Below, piece after piece: positions 1 to 9,486 of a stretch of DNA of 64,000 nt. Each line of letters opens with the position of its first letter. The stretch's first letter is position 1. The DNA lies in the NCBI RefSeq assembly GCF_017745275.1, contig NZ_JAGHZS010000005.1, forward strand, positions 310,001 to 374,000, in the 5' to 3' direction. The stretch is from Chitinophaga sp. Lineage in GTDB: Bacteria; Bacteroidota; Bacteroidia; Chitinophagales; Chitinophagaceae. The notes below the pieces were generated by a model, which saw only the letters and a program-made list of their open reading frames with translations, made no database searches and was not told the DNA's origin. The position numbers and the translations under genes were made by a program.

Positions 1-1237
1 CAAGCGGTTTTTTTAGTGCGCCATCAAGCTCCCATTTTAGATTCAGGTCCATATTTACTCTCTCGTAATTATATCCTGTATTGTTTATAATAGGTAGGGG
101 CCCCGGAAACCACCGGAAGAGTTCTACTACATCTGTAAATGGAACGCCTCTTACATTGAACAGGATCTCATGATTTTTATCGAAGTTGTAGTGTGAGCTT
201 GTGTCTGTTTTAGATAACAGCAGATCATCGGTATTTTTCTTGATTTTTATAATTTCGTATGCCGGTATTTTTTTCTTCTCAATTCTGCCTTTCCATTTAA
301 GACATCTGTTGAGGTCATCCAGGTAATATTTTCTAAAGAACAGGCTGTCTGACATTCCTTCCGGCAGGCTGGCGTTGTAACAATAGGTTTTTGATCTTTG
401 ATTTAAGTCAATTAATTCGTCGTGCGTGATTTTGTGAGAGGTATTGCCAGAATCGATATAAATATTGTTGGTATCTATTGCTCTGCTATTTCGGGCCATA
501 GATAATGCAGGGTAGAATAGGGTAAATTCTACAGTGTTAATTGACAGGAAATCAGAGATCTGGTGTTTGTCGTCTACTTTCGCAACCCGTAGCCCGGAGA
601 GTCCCGGGATTTCTTTTGTGAAAATTACTCTGTATAGAAAGTTGTCTGCTGTACCGCCATTGCCATTTACCAGGAACGGTTTTTTTCTGTCGAAATCCAT
701 TTGATCTATTTTCTCGGTCATTTCATATCCCGGATCAGCAAGCAATTTGTCAATGTTTTCCCGCGTAACTTCGTCCCCCCCGGTAATGGCTTTAATAGTT
801 CCATCTCCGGTAATCCAGATATCATGAGGAATCATCCTATGGGGAAATAATGCATTCAATTTGGTGTCTTCAACAATACTGGGCAATTGAAACCAGGAAT
901 TGTTACTGATAAATTTTCTAACGGTTTCAGCGTCTTCTCCTGTAGAGGATTGACTATTAACCGGGATGATGGCGATTTTATCTCCATATTCTTTTTGTAT
1001 GGAGTCCAATGTCTGCAGTGTCTTAATACAAGGAGAGCACCAGGTAGCCCAAAAGTCAAGTATAACAAGCTTTCCCTTGAATCCGGTGTAACTAATCTCG
1101 GTATCCTTGTAATTGATAATTTTACCCAACGACATATCCGGCATTTTATTACCTATTTTTAGTTGTGTCGCTATTTTGGGTTGTGCATACAGTATTCCTT
1201 GTAAAAGTAAGAAGGTGATGACAATCTTTTTTTGCAT
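1..1237 (-). CDS. TlpA-like thioredoxin-fold protein, 3' end beyond window
   Basis: The reading frame is open from an ATG at 1237 to the left edge, so the C-terminus is missing; about 412 residues are visible. Residues 1-19 form a signal peptide (a hydrophobic stretch ending ILYAQ). A thioredoxin fold follows with the redox motif WCSPC at C67-C70 and a cis-Pro region further on, which is the pattern of TlpA/ResA-type envelope disulfide reductases. Beyond residue 180 there is a long unassigned region; proteins of this architecture in Bacteroidota often carry an extra C-terminal domain. The gene lies 49 bases downstream of the SusD gene on the same strand and probably belongs to its operon. The family call is firm; the substrate is unknown. 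Confidence 0.8.
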   Translation of the reverse strand, partial: MQKKIVITFLLLQGILYAQPKIATQLKIGNKMPDMSLGKIINYKDTEISYTGFKGKLVILDFWATWCSPCIKTLQTLDSIQKEYGDKIAIIPVNSQSSTGEDAETVRKFISNNSWFQLPSIVEDTKLNALFPHRMIPHDIWITGDGTIKAITGGDEVTRENIDKLLADPGYEMTEKIDQMDFDRKKPFLVNGNGGTADNFLYRVIFTKEIPGLSGLRVAKVDDKHQISDFLSINTVEFTLFYPALSMARNSRAIDTNNIYIDSGNTSHKITHDELIDLNQRSKTYCYNASLPEGMSDSLFFRKYYLDDLNRCLKWKGRIEKKKIPAYEIIKIKKNTDDLLLSKTDTSSHYNFDKNHEILFNVRGVPFTDVVELFRWFPGPLPIINNTGYNYERVNMDLNLKWELDGALKKPL

Positions 1238-1286
1238 GTCGAAAGTTTTAGCAGGTTGTTATAACGACGATCTATTATTAATGTGT

Positions 1287-2702
1287 TTAATTGTATCCTG
1301 GGTTTTGAACTAATGTTGGATTGGCACTTATCTCAATAAGAGGGACAGGATAGGCGGAAACATTTGCACGCCAGTTACCCGGTTTTTGAGAACTGATACT
1401 ATTAATACCTCCGGTTCTTTTTAGATCGAACCAACGGTGGCATTCTTCAGATGAGAGTTCATTTTTTCGTTCCTTAGCAACAGCTGCTAACGCATTGTTG
1501 AGACTTAAATTCAATGGTAAATCTGGTAGTGGGTTGGGAATGCTGATGCTGGGCGTTTGCCTGGCTCTATTCCTGAGGATATTCAGATCTTTTACTCCAT
1601 CAGCTATTTTGTTATTGTTAATTCTGGCTTCTGCCCTTATCAGGTATAGTTCTGCCAATCTCATTACTACGAAATATTCGCTACTTGAAGTGGGCGTTCC
1701 GTTTAGTTTGTATTTATACGGATAATAATAAGTGACGCCGTTATACGGTAGACTATCTATCCATTTTTCCTGGCGTTTATCTCCAGGTTCCAGTGAATCA
1801 ATAAATGATGGTATATAGGTAAGTAATGGGTTAAAGGACGGGATAATTTGAGCGGCAAGGTCGGTATAGCCATTTTGGACCCACAGTTGTAATATAGACT
1901 CCTGGTTATTAGCAAGAAATACGCTATCCAGATCAGTGCATAAAGCATATTGTGGGTTATTGATCACTGCAGTAGCCTGTGTTTCGGCATCCTCCCACTT
2001 TTTGTTGTATAAATAGATGCGGGCCAGTAAGGCAGTCGCCGCAGATTTATTGGCGCGCACCCGCTCTTTTGTAACATACGCATCTGATAGGCTTCCCTGT
2101 GCATTTTTCAGATCTGAAATGATCTGTGTATACACTATACTAGTCGATGTTCTTGGTGTGGTTGCATTCAGGTTTACTTTTGTACTGGTAAGCAGTGGTA
2201 TATCTCCGTACAGATTTACTAGTTGGAAATAGCAGTAAGCGCGGATGAACAATGCTTCTCCTGATATCTGTGTTTTAAAACCTCCACTTAAAGCGCTGTT
2301 GTTTTCAAGTGCTTCCAGAATTGCATTGGCGTTGTAAATGGTGCTGTAGTAGCCACTCCAGATCAAATCATTCCATGCATCGTCTACCTTTATGTTGTTG
2401 GTATAGTAGTCAGTATAACTGTCTGTATAGTCTATCAGTTCATCAGCGGAGCAGCTGGTAGTTATTACCGGCAGACTGGTTGCACTGAAGTTGGCCAGTG
2501 TTAGGTAAAGTCCGGCCATAGCAGCAGTGGCAGACTTTTCATCGTTAAATACCTTTTCAGGAATTAATTGTCCTGTTGGAGGAGCAATTTCAATGAGCTT
2601 CCTGCAAGCGCATGTACTAAATATGACGCAAATAACTATGATATATTTAATGATGCTTTCAGCAAAAGAAGTTGTGAAGGCTATAGTATATTTGAATTTC
2701 AT
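1287..2702 (-). CDS. SusD/RagB-family outer-membrane nutrient-binding lipoprotein
   Basis: The 471-residue product begins with a signal peptide that ends in a Cys cluster (C31, C33), consistent with lipoprotein processing. The following sequence has the features of SusD/RagB proteins: an N-terminal PPTGQLIPEKVFNDE-like segment, tetratricopeptide-like helices with an EALFIRAYCYFQLVNLYGD segment near residue 150, and a C-terminal block with RLAELYLIRAEA and ELSSEECHRWFDLKR. SusD proteins cap the SusC barrel outside the cell and bind the ligand. It lies 40 bases downstream of the SusC gene, so the two are co-transcribed. The ligand cannot be told from sequence. Length is on the short side of the usual 450-600 residues. 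Confidence 0.93.
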   Translation of the reverse strand: MKFKYTIAFTTSFAESIIKYIIVICVIFSTCACRKLIEIAPPTGQLIPEKVFNDEKSATAAMAGLYLTLANFSATSLPVITTSCSADELIDYTDSYTDYYTNNIKVDDAWNDLIWSGYYSTIYNANAILEALENNSALSGGFKTQISGEALFIRAYCYFQLVNLYGDIPLLTSTKVNLNATTPRTSTSIVYTQIISDLKNAQGSLSDAYVTKERVRANKSAATALLARIYLYNKKWEDAETQATAVINNPQYALCTDLDSVFLANNQESILQLWVQNGYTDLAAQIIPSFNPLLTYIPSFIDSLEPGDKRQEKWIDSLPYNGVTYYYPYKYKLNGTPTSSSEYFVVMRLAELYLIRAEARINNNKIADGVKDLNILRNRARQTPSISIPNPLPDLPLNLSLNNALAAVAKERKNELSSEECHRWFDLKRTGGINSISSQKPGNWRANVSAYPVPLIEISANPTLVQNPGYN

Positions 2703-2742
2703 CTTCTTGTAATTTTATTTTCTAAATAGCGCTATTCCTGGA

Positions 2743-5700
2743 CTAAAGAGAGACCTGCAGACCTGCGCAGATGGTTTTTAATGTTGGAATAACATATGAT
2801 CTGCTGGTGATTTCCGGGTCAGAGCCTTTATAGTTAGTAATTGTCCATAGGTTTTGACCTTGTATATAAACTCTTACCTGTGTGAATTTGATTTTATCCA
2901 TCCATATACGTGGTAAGTCGTATGACAGCATTACATTTTTTAACCGGATGTAAGAGGCGTCACTCCAGAATCGGTCCGAATTCCCGTAAGCATTGGCAGC
3001 TTTTCCAGCATCATTGTTGGTATTGGTTGTAGATGGAACCGGATTGTTGGAAATGTCACCGGACTTTTCCCAATGGTTTAAAGCGTCGATAGGAGTGAAG
3101 CGTGTGGCACCAGGCCACCAGGCAGGTTCATATCCTTGTTGTTTTACAAACTGGAAAAGGAAATTTAACTGTATACCATTGTAGCTTAAAGTATTACTTA
3201 GTCCGCCAAAAAAGTCAGGAATAGTTTTGCCCATTACTACATAGTCCGACAGCGCGGTAGGAGTAGTGGTATTGCCGCCACTGGCGGTAGAGAACAGCGG
3301 GATGCCGCTTTTGGGATCTATTTGCGTGAAATGAAACCCTTTGACAATGCTGATAGATTGTCCTTCTACCAGGGACTGACTGTAAGAAGAGGAGCTTAGG
3401 TTGGGGAAGGAGACCAGCTTATTGTCAGTAAAGGAAATATTAAAAGCGCTGGCCCATGAGAATCTCTTTGACCTTATATTAACGGTATTTAGTGTAAACT
3501 CTTCTCCGGTGTTTTGGACAATAGCGGGTAAGTTAAACTGGTAGCTTGTGAATCCTGTCTGTGAAGGCAGTGGATAACCTACAAGTTGATTATTACTTCT
3601 GTTTTTGAACCATGCCGCCGTCAGCAAAATTCTGTCATTTAAAAAGCCGAGTTCCAGTGCTGTTTCCAGTTTCCGATTAACTTCCCAGCTATAGTCAGGA
3701 TTTGCAATTCTTACAGGAATAAGCCCGTTAACAGTTTGGTAACTGTTAATAGGTACATATGTAGATAGGTAACCATAGTCAGCTATTTTGTCATTGCCTA
3801 CGATACCATAACTGGCTCTTAACTTACCATAGGAAAGGAAAGGGAGGGCATTCGCGATAAAGTGCTCATTGGAGAATATCCAGGCAAGGGCGCCAGATCC
3901 GAAATTGCCGAATTGATTTGCGGGGCCGAAACGGGAAGATCCGTCTCTTCTAAATGTTGCGGATGCAATGTATTTTTTCTTCCAGTTATAGTTTAACCGG
4001 GAAAAGAAGGAAATGTATTTATATTCTGAGTAAAGGGAATTAGGTCTTAGTACAGTTCCCGCTGATGCGAGGTTCTTTAGCAGCGCGTCATTACTGTAGT
4101 TTTGTCCGCGTATAGTCCATCCATTTGCTGTTGCGTATTGCCAGGTTCCTCCTATTAAAGCCTCCAGTTCTCCATCAGCAATATCCCTGGTATAGTTTGC
4201 CTGTGGCTCAATGATGTAAGTAGCCGTACTATTGGTACCGTAAGTTGCCTTGTTAATTGGATTTACTCCTTTAGGATCCAGGGCTGATAAAGGATAGGTT
4301 AGTACAGAATTAAAAGTATTGTAATTGTAGCCAAGGTTAGCTTGTATTTTAAGACCAGGAATAATAGTATAGCGAAGTACCGCACTGGATATCAAGCTAT
4401 TGGTTCTGCTGGTACTGGTTTGGTTTAAAAGCGCCAGGGGATTACCATAGCGGCCACTCCACGTTAGCTTGCCGGTTGAGTCATATAATGGATAATTGGG
4501 AAAGAACGTTGTACTCAGCGTTTGGGAAATATTATTGTTTCTGTCGGCAGTGTAATTGACGGTGGCGGAAACATTTAACCGATTATCTACAGAGTTATGT
4601 TCTACATTCAGATGAGCGCCTCCGCGGTGATAAGTAAATCCGCCGGGAAAAACAGTTCCCTCATTTCTATAATTAGCTCCAAGTAAAAATCTGGTGTTGT
4701 TGTTTCCTCCCGATAGGTTTATTTGTGCATTGGTGACATTGGGCGTATTTCCAATTAGTAATTTTTGGAAGTCGGTATACTGCTGCTGATTATATACCAA
4801 TAGTTCCGGCGCATTAGCGGGAGTAGGAGTTACATTATCGTTAGCGAATGCCTGTTTTCTGAGAGCAAGGTATTGTTCTGTATTTAATGTTTTAACAAGA
4901 TGTGTTGCTTTTTCCGTTCCGGTATAGACATTCACATCCAGTTTTGTTTTTCCGGGCTTCCCTTTCTTTGTGGTAATAAGCACCACACCATTGGCACCTC
5001 TTGCCCCATAAATTGCAGTGGCGTCTGCGTCCTTCAATACTTCCACGCTTTCAATGTCGCCGGGGTTAATACTATTAAAGGGGCTCAGGTAGTCGTTGGC
5101 GCCGGCGAGCGAAGGACTGAAAAAGTTCATGGGAACGCCGGAAAAAGGAACGCCGTCCACAATAAATAGGGGATTGCCGCCATCCGTACCGGGATTAGTC
5201 ACGATGGAGTTCATGCCCCGTATCTGTATCTGCATATTTGTGCCAGGAAGCCCCTGGCCATTTGTAATGAACACGCCCGGCATGGCTCCCTGTAAGGCTG
5301 ATAAAGGATTGGCAACTGGTTGTTGCCCGATTTCTTTTCCGGAAACCTTACTTACGCTTCCTGTACTATACCTTTGCGTAGTTGTACCATAGCCTATCAC
5401 TACAGTTTCATCCAGTTTACTGATAACCGGTTTGAGCTTAATGCTTATATGGGTCTGTTTTTTTAGTATCACCCGTTCTTCCGTATATCCGGTAAACGAA
5501 ATCACCATCACCGCATCGGGGGGAACATTGTTGAGCTGAAATCTGCCATTCACGTCAGTAACTGCTCCTTTATTGGTATTGTCCACTTTTACGGTAGCGC
5601 CGATCAGGGGTAATGATTTTTCGTCTGTAATGTATCCGGTTATCATTGCCCCTGAAGCTAAAACACTACTGTCTTTTAATGGTTGTGGGAATTCTTTTCT

Positions 5701-6021
5701 AAGATAAATGCCATTATCTATATATTTCCAGGTGATGCCTTTAGAGGTGAATAGTTGACCCAGTACCGTATTGAGCGGGGCTTCATTGTAGCTCACATTT
5801 ACTTTTTCACTGGTATTAACTTCCGTTTCACTATAGTTAAAACGTCGGTGTGTTTGCTTCTCTATATTCCTCATAATAGCAGATAGTGGTGTATTGGCTG
5901 CGAGGAGTGTTACTTTCTCGTTGTTGTTGTCCTGCGCAGATACGCAAATGCAGCATCGCAGGAGCATCATTACCAGGAATGACCGGCTGAGCATGGAGTG
6001 AATTTTTAAATTTTTTCTCAT
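2743..6021 (-). CDS. SusC/RagA-family TonB-linked outer-membrane transporter with STN domain
   Basis: The 1092-residue product has a signal peptide (about residues 1-29, ending SAQ), an STN domain (about 33-110), a carboxypeptidase-regulatory-like beta-sandwich (about 125-205), a TonB-box-like stretch with the VVIGYGT signature, a plug domain (about 215-330, with IRGMNS and PLFIVDGVPF), and a long C-terminal barrel. It imports a ligand delivered by SusD using TonB energy. STN domains pass a ligand signal to a periplasmic FecR partner, and such a partner is encoded divergently at 6854. The upstream 230 bases are shared with the sigma factor gene. Substrate unknown; a polysaccharide, peptide or siderophore is possible. 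Confidence 0.95.
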   Translation of the reverse strand: MRKNLKIHSMLSRSFLVMMLLRCCICVSAQDNNNEKVTLLAANTPLSAIMRNIEKQTHRRFNYSETEVNTSEKVNVSYNEAPLNTVLGQLFTSKGITWKYIDNGIYLRKEFPQPLKDSSVLASGAMITGYITDEKSLPLIGATVKVDNTNKGAVTDVNGRFQLNNVPPDAVMVISFTGYTEERVILKKQTHISIKLKPVISKLDETVVIGYGTTTQRYSTGSVSKVSGKEIGQQPVANPLSALQGAMPGVFITNGQGLPGTNMQIQIRGMNSIVTNPGTDGGNPLFIVDGVPFSGVPMNFFSPSLAGANDYLSPFNSINPGDIESVEVLKDADATAIYGARGANGVVLITTKKGKPGKTKLDVNVYTGTEKATHLVKTLNTEQYLALRKQAFANDNVTPTPANAPELLVYNQQQYTDFQKLLIGNTPNVTNAQINLSGGNNNTRFLLGANYRNEGTVFPGGFTYHRGGAHLNVEHNSVDNRLNVSATVNYTADRNNNISQTLSTTFFPNYPLYDSTGKLTWSGRYGNPLALLNQTSTSRTNSLISSAVLRYTIIPGLKIQANLGYNYNTFNSVLTYPLSALDPKGVNPINKATYGTNSTATYIIEPQANYTRDIADGELEALIGGTWQYATANGWTIRGQNYSNDALLKNLASAGTVLRPNSLYSEYKYISFFSRLNYNWKKKYIASATFRRDGSSRFGPANQFGNFGSGALAWIFSNEHFIANALPFLSYGKLRASYGIVGNDKIADYGYLSTYVPINSYQTVNGLIPVRIANPDYSWEVNRKLETALELGFLNDRILLTAAWFKNRSNNQLVGYPLPSQTGFTSYQFNLPAIVQNTGEEFTLNTVNIRSKRFSWASAFNISFTDNKLVSFPNLSSSSYSQSLVEGQSISIVKGFHFTQIDPKSGIPLFSTASGGNTTTPTALSDYVVMGKTIPDFFGGLSNTLSYNGIQLNFLFQFVKQQGYEPAWWPGATRFTPIDALNHWEKSGDISNNPVPSTTNTNNDAGKAANAYGNSDRFWSDASYIRLKNVMLSYDLPRIWMDKIKFTQVRVYIQGQNLWTITNYKGSDPEITSRSYVIPTLKTICAGLQVSL

Positions 6022-6078
6022 AAGTACCTGTTGAGAAGATTTGATTAAGACCCGATAAGTTTTTTGAGGGAAAAGAGA

Positions 6079-6091
6079 TACATGACATGTA
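6079..6091. promoter_or_regulatory. 13-bp palindrome upstream of the SusC gene
   Basis: TACATGACATGTA is a perfect palindrome around a central A. It sits 58-70 bases in front of the SusC start codon within the divergent region shared with the sigma factor gene. The position suits an operator, but no regulator is known for it and a 13-bp palindrome can arise by chance. Confidence 0.3.
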
Positions 6092-6114
6092 CTAAGAAGG
6101 AACAGATTAAATCA

Positions 6115-6124
6115 GCAGGTACTA
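6115..6124 (-). promoter_or_regulatory. TAGTACCTG motif upstream of susC-like gene
   Basis: On the minus strand this reads TAGTACCTGC. The same TAGTACCTG core occurs on the plus strand at 6810-6818, upstream of the FecR gene, and AAGTACCTGTT occurs at 6023-6033 next to the SusC start codon. Sharing between two promoter regions of one signalling unit suggests a recognition element, possibly for the cognate ECF sigma factor. This is inference from three short copies. Confidence 0.25.
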
Positions 6125-6250
6125 TTCCTTTTCCTGGTTTTTGGTGTTAATATAATATGAACAATACCGAAACCTTTTTTTATTAACGTTCAGTTTACAG
6201 TTAAAGAAGGAATATTTATTTGATTGCAGAGGAATTTAATCATCATCCGT

Positions 6251-6781
6251 ATGCATGAAATAAGCGATGAAGCATTATTTGATCTGGTGAAAACGGGCTG
6301 CAAAAACGCATTTAATAGTATTGTAATCCGTTATCAACAGCTGCTTTTCATGGCGGCCAGGCAACGGTTAGGATCGGAGGAAGAAGCACATGATGCCGTA
6401 CAGGAAGTGTTTATATGGCTGTGGCAAAAAAAGAACAGCGTGCAGCTACAGTCTTCATTGAGAAACTATCTTTATGGGGCTGTCAGAAATTATTGCCTGA
6501 ACATCCTTCGGTCTCAAAAAAGTATGAAGAAACGCCAACAACAATATGCCTATGTCAGGGAGCTTTTTACCAGTCCGACAGAGCTGGAAAACAAAGAACT
6601 GGGGCTCCGGCTCCGCCATGCCATTAATAACATTGCGCCTGCCAGCAGAGCCGTATTTGAAATGCAATACCTGGAAGGCGTCAGCCAGAAAGAAATAGCT
6701 GCGCGCCGGGGTATAGGGCTGCAAACAGTGAAGAATCAGGTGCTCACCGCATTGAAGGAGCTTCGTAATAGCCTGAAGTAA
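6251..6781 (+). CDS. FecI-type ECF RNA polymerase sigma factor
   Basis: The 176-residue product has sigma region 2 (a core-binding stretch with EEAHDAVQEVFIWLW) and region 4 (SRAVFEMQYLEGVSQKEIAARRG followed by a helix with QTVKNQVLTALKEL). This is the standard two-domain layout of ECF sigma factors and matches the Bacteroidota FecI group. I place the start at the ATG at 6251; a TTG at 6224 is in frame but adds nine residues outside the fold. FecR follows 72 bases downstream and SusC is divergent, so this factor is expected to drive the SusC/SusD operon when the transporter reports ligand. Confidence 0.93.
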   Translation: MHEISDEALFDLVKTGCKNAFNSIVIRYQQLLFMAARQRLGSEEEAHDAVQEVFIWLWQKKNSVQLQSSLRNYLYGAVRNYCLNILRSQKSMKKRQQQYAYVRELFTSPTELENKELGLRLRHAINNIAPASRAVFEMQYLEGVSQKEIAARRGIGLQTVKNQVLTALKELRNSLK

Positions 6782-6809
6782 CTTTGAATTAATAATTTTT
6801 TAACTCTGA

Positions 6810-6820
6810 TAGTACCTGTT
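6810..6820 (+). promoter_or_regulatory. TAGTACCTGTT motif upstream of the FecR gene
   Basis: This is the plus-strand copy of the motif found on the minus strand at 6115-6124. It lies in the gap between the sigma gene and FecR, about 34 bases before the FecR start. Its role is unproven. Confidence 0.25.
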
Positions 6821-6853
6821 TGTGCTTTTTGTTCCTTATACATAGCATTAACT

Positions 6854-7966
6854 ATGAAAACTGATAAAGAATATCTAACCCAATTGGTGCTTTTCGAGCT
6901 TTCAGGAAAAATCCAGGAAGAGGAAAAAGAAGCATTACATAAAATGATCCTGGAAGATCAGGAAGCTGCAGCACTTTATGCCCGGCTGCAAGCTACCCTG
7001 CTACCCGATGTCGCCAGTAACTGGGGACCAGATGAGGTATGGGAAGGCATTCGCCGTAGAAAGCAACAAAATATTATCCGGAGAAGTATAAAAGCAGCGG
7101 TTATGTTGCTAATTGCTGCTGCCGCCGGAATGTTTTTTATGACCGGCAAGAAACCCGACAAATCAGCACCATTAGCTTTTAATCAATCACATATTCAATT
7201 ACAACTTTCCGGCGGAGAACAGGTGGATCTGAGTAATCAGCAAGGGCAGGTAAAAGCCGGCAGTGTAGCGCTGAATAACCATCAGCAACAACTAACCTTT
7301 ACAAATACCTCCTCCCGCCCGCAATATGCCACCATTAAGGTGCCGGCAGGGAAAGATTATACTGTGCATTTGCCCGATGGTTCCTCTATACAACTAAATG
7401 CAGAAACGGAGTTGCACTTCCCTTTGGCGTTTAACGGATCTGCAAGGGAAATAACCGTTCGGGGAGAAGCTTATATGAAGATAGCTGCGGTAGCATCACA
7501 ACCTTTCCTGGTACATCTTCCCGGAGCCACGGTACAGGTATTAGGTACAGAGTTTAGCGTAAATACATACGATAGTAGTAAAGTCAGCGTTGCTCTCGTG
7601 CAGGGCGCCGTGAAAATGAATGCCACCCATGATACTGCCTTATTGAAACCAGGATATGCAGCTGTCGTAATAGCCGGAAAGGAGCTGAATACGTATAAAT
7701 TTGATCCCGACGATGTGCTGGCGTGGCGTCAGGGGCTACACCTGTTTAATAACGCATCTGTAGAAGAAGTAGCCACCCTGATTCATCGTTTTTATGGCAT
7801 AACAGTAAAGCTGGATAAAGTACCTGATCATAGAAGTGCTTTCACGGGTTCCATCGATCGAAATAAACCAGTTGTCAATTTTTTAGAAGGATTGAAATTC
7901 TCCAGGTATGCGGAATATTATTTTGATGCTGATAGTACCCTGCATTTAAGCTCCTGGAGAAAGTGA
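6854..7966 (+). CDS. FecR-family anti-sigma factor
   Basis: The 370-residue product has a cytoplasmic N-terminal helical region with the conserved VWEGIRRR stretch near residue 65, one membrane helix (about 80-98), a periplasmic FecR beta-domain (about 155-255, with VPAGKDYTVHLPDGS and LNAETELHFP) and a C-terminal DUF4974-like domain (about 295-368). It should hold the upstream sigma factor inactive and release it when the STN domain of the SusC protein signals. The last 21 bases overlap the 3' end of the convergent gene at 7946. The call is firm from domain order and gene context. Confidence 0.93.
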   Translation: MKTDKEYLTQLVLFELSGKIQEEEKEALHKMILEDQEAAALYARLQATLLPDVASNWGPDEVWEGIRRRKQQNIIRRSIKAAVMLLIAAAAGMFFMTGKKPDKSAPLAFNQSHIQLQLSGGEQVDLSNQQGQVKAGSVALNNHQQQLTFTNTSSRPQYATIKVPAGKDYTVHLPDGSSIQLNAETELHFPLAFNGSAREITVRGEAYMKIAAVASQPFLVHLPGATVQVLGTEFSVNTYDSSKVSVALVQGAVKMNATHDTALLKPGYAAVVIAGKELNTYKFDPDDVLAWRQGLHLFNNASVEEVATLIHRFYGITVKLDKVPDHRSAFTGSIDRNKPVVNFLEGLKFSRYAEYYFDADSTLHLSSWRK

Positions 7967-9397
7967 AAACAGTTTTAATTTTTCTGCGATTAACAAAGAA
8001 AACGACAGGCATAGGATCATGGGAAAAACCTGGTACCTAAAAACAATGGGTGACGCCAGTATACTAAACCCTGCATTTGTGAAAAGTAGTAATGTGACCA
8101 GTAATAGGGACCGATTGAACAAGGATTCATTCTGCCTGTTTTTGATCCATATTACAAGGACCCAAATAAAACAAATATTCAAGACGAAGAATATCCCAGG
8201 AAACAATAGGAGGATAGCTCCCTGTATATTTGGCGAAATGGCAGTTACATGTGTGTCCCTGTAATGAAACCATTGGGCCGCAAGTGGATAAACTTCTATA
8301 TTTCCCAGATTATATATTTCCAGTTTTTCCAATGGAGGAAAGCAGTAATTGATAGCATTAGGTAACAGAAAGTGTTGACTGAAAGCTATTGGATGGCGTA
8401 AGATCAAAAATTTTCCATAGCGGCCATAGATAGGGGATACTGACCCCCAGGCAGCAACACCATGAGTCGCATCTTCTTCCACGCTAAAATGATTGGTCAG
8501 GTACTGTTTTAAAGGCGCCTGAGGAAATTTAATATAAAACGCACCATCCCTCGGTGAAATGGTTTTCGCTTTTTCATGGTATTTCCCGAAAAATCGCTTC
8601 ACCTCCTGGTCAAAGTCCTGGCACCCGGGCGGCGGCGTTCCTTCTTCGGTAATATACGGATACATATACAACGCATTATTCGCCATTTGCCAGCCACCGA
8701 AGATGGAAAATTGCCGATGCCCCGTGAGTTGATATGCACTGTTCTTTGTATAATTGATAAACAACAATATCAATACCAACGGCAATCCAATACCCGCCAG
8801 TTTCCATACCACCGCGCGCTTAGACATCAACAAGGCGATGGCACTAATGATTGGGTAAAATAAAGCATTATACCGGATGGTAAACAACGCCGCTATCAGC
8901 AGCGCATGGACGAAGATTTGTATAGGGCGGGGCCGGTGAATCATCCAGAGCAACTGTGTGGCCCATAGTAAGCTGAGTGCCAGGAATAACGCATCGCTGG
9001 AAATATAATTGCTTAAATACAACAACAATGGATTGAAAAACAGGCTGCCAAAAATAATGTGGCTAATCTGTTTCCCCGGGGTATAAAAATATAAGAGCGT
9101 GAAGAAGAAGTATAGCGCTATCAGTTGCCCGAACAAATATTGAAATGCCACTACTGCAGTATCTGAATGTGTGAGCTGATGAAACAGCCATAGAAATTTA
9201 GAGTATCCAATCGGCCATATATTAACATCCAGCCGCGCTGCCGCCGCAAAAATGTAACTATATGAATCCGAAAAGAAATCTGCGAAAGGATAGCACAGCT
9301 TAAAAATGATGAGCTGTATAATAGCGCCAATAGCTGCTACCAGCAGGTAAATGCGATTATCACGGGATAATACGAATGAGGGAAAAGTGGTTGACAT
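7946..9397 (-). CDS. polytopic membrane protein, possible GT-C glycosyltransferase
   Basis: The 483-residue product has roughly ten to twelve hydrophobic helices. The first periplasmic loop carries DSYSYIFAAAARLDVNIWPIGYSKF, and acidic residues at this position are typical of GT-C lipid-linked sugar transferases (PMT/ArnT-like). A large soluble loop lies around residues 230-360 and is followed by three more helices. I see no other diagnostic motif, so the enzymatic call is tentative and an uncharacterised membrane protein is the alternative. It overlaps FecR by 21 bases tail to tail and diverges from the GH5-like gene at 9487. No sugar pathway neighbours suggest a substrate. Confidence 0.6.
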   Translation of the reverse strand: MSTTFPSFVLSRDNRIYLLVAAIGAIIQLIIFKLCYPFADFFSDSYSYIFAAAARLDVNIWPIGYSKFLWLFHQLTHSDTAVVAFQYLFGQLIALYFFFTLLYFYTPGKQISHIIFGSLFFNPLLLYLSNYISSDALFLALSLLWATQLLWMIHRPRPIQIFVHALLIAALFTIRYNALFYPIISAIALLMSKRAVVWKLAGIGLPLVLILLFINYTKNSAYQLTGHRQFSIFGGWQMANNALYMYPYITEEGTPPPGCQDFDQEVKRFFGKYHEKAKTISPRDGAFYIKFPQAPLKQYLTNHFSVEEDATHGVAAWGSVSPIYGRYGKFLILRHPIAFSQHFLLPNAINYCFPPLEKLEIYNLGNIEVYPLAAQWFHYRDTHVTAISPNIQGAILLLFPGIFFVLNICFIWVLVIWIKNRQNESLFNRSLLLVTLLLFTNAGFSILASPIVFRYQVFPMILCLSFSLLIAEKLKLFSLSPGA

Positions 9398-9450
9398 ATG
9401 CGTAGGGTTGTATAATAAATTACGGTACTACCACTGAAGTATTTTTTCGG

Positions 9451-9467
9451 TTTTTGTAAAACAAAAA
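9451..9467. promoter_or_regulatory. A/T-rich inverted repeat in divergent promoter region
   Basis: TTTTTGT and ACAAAAA flank three bases in the 89-base gap between the divergent genes at 9397 and 9487. It could be an operator, but low complexity makes chance likely. Confidence 0.2.
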
Positions 9468-9486
9468 ATGATAATAATAACTTAAC

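Noticed and set aside
4900..5392. Plus-strand frames of about 90-100 codons inside the SusC gene
   Set aside because: They are antisense shadows of a clear coding region and have no independent features.
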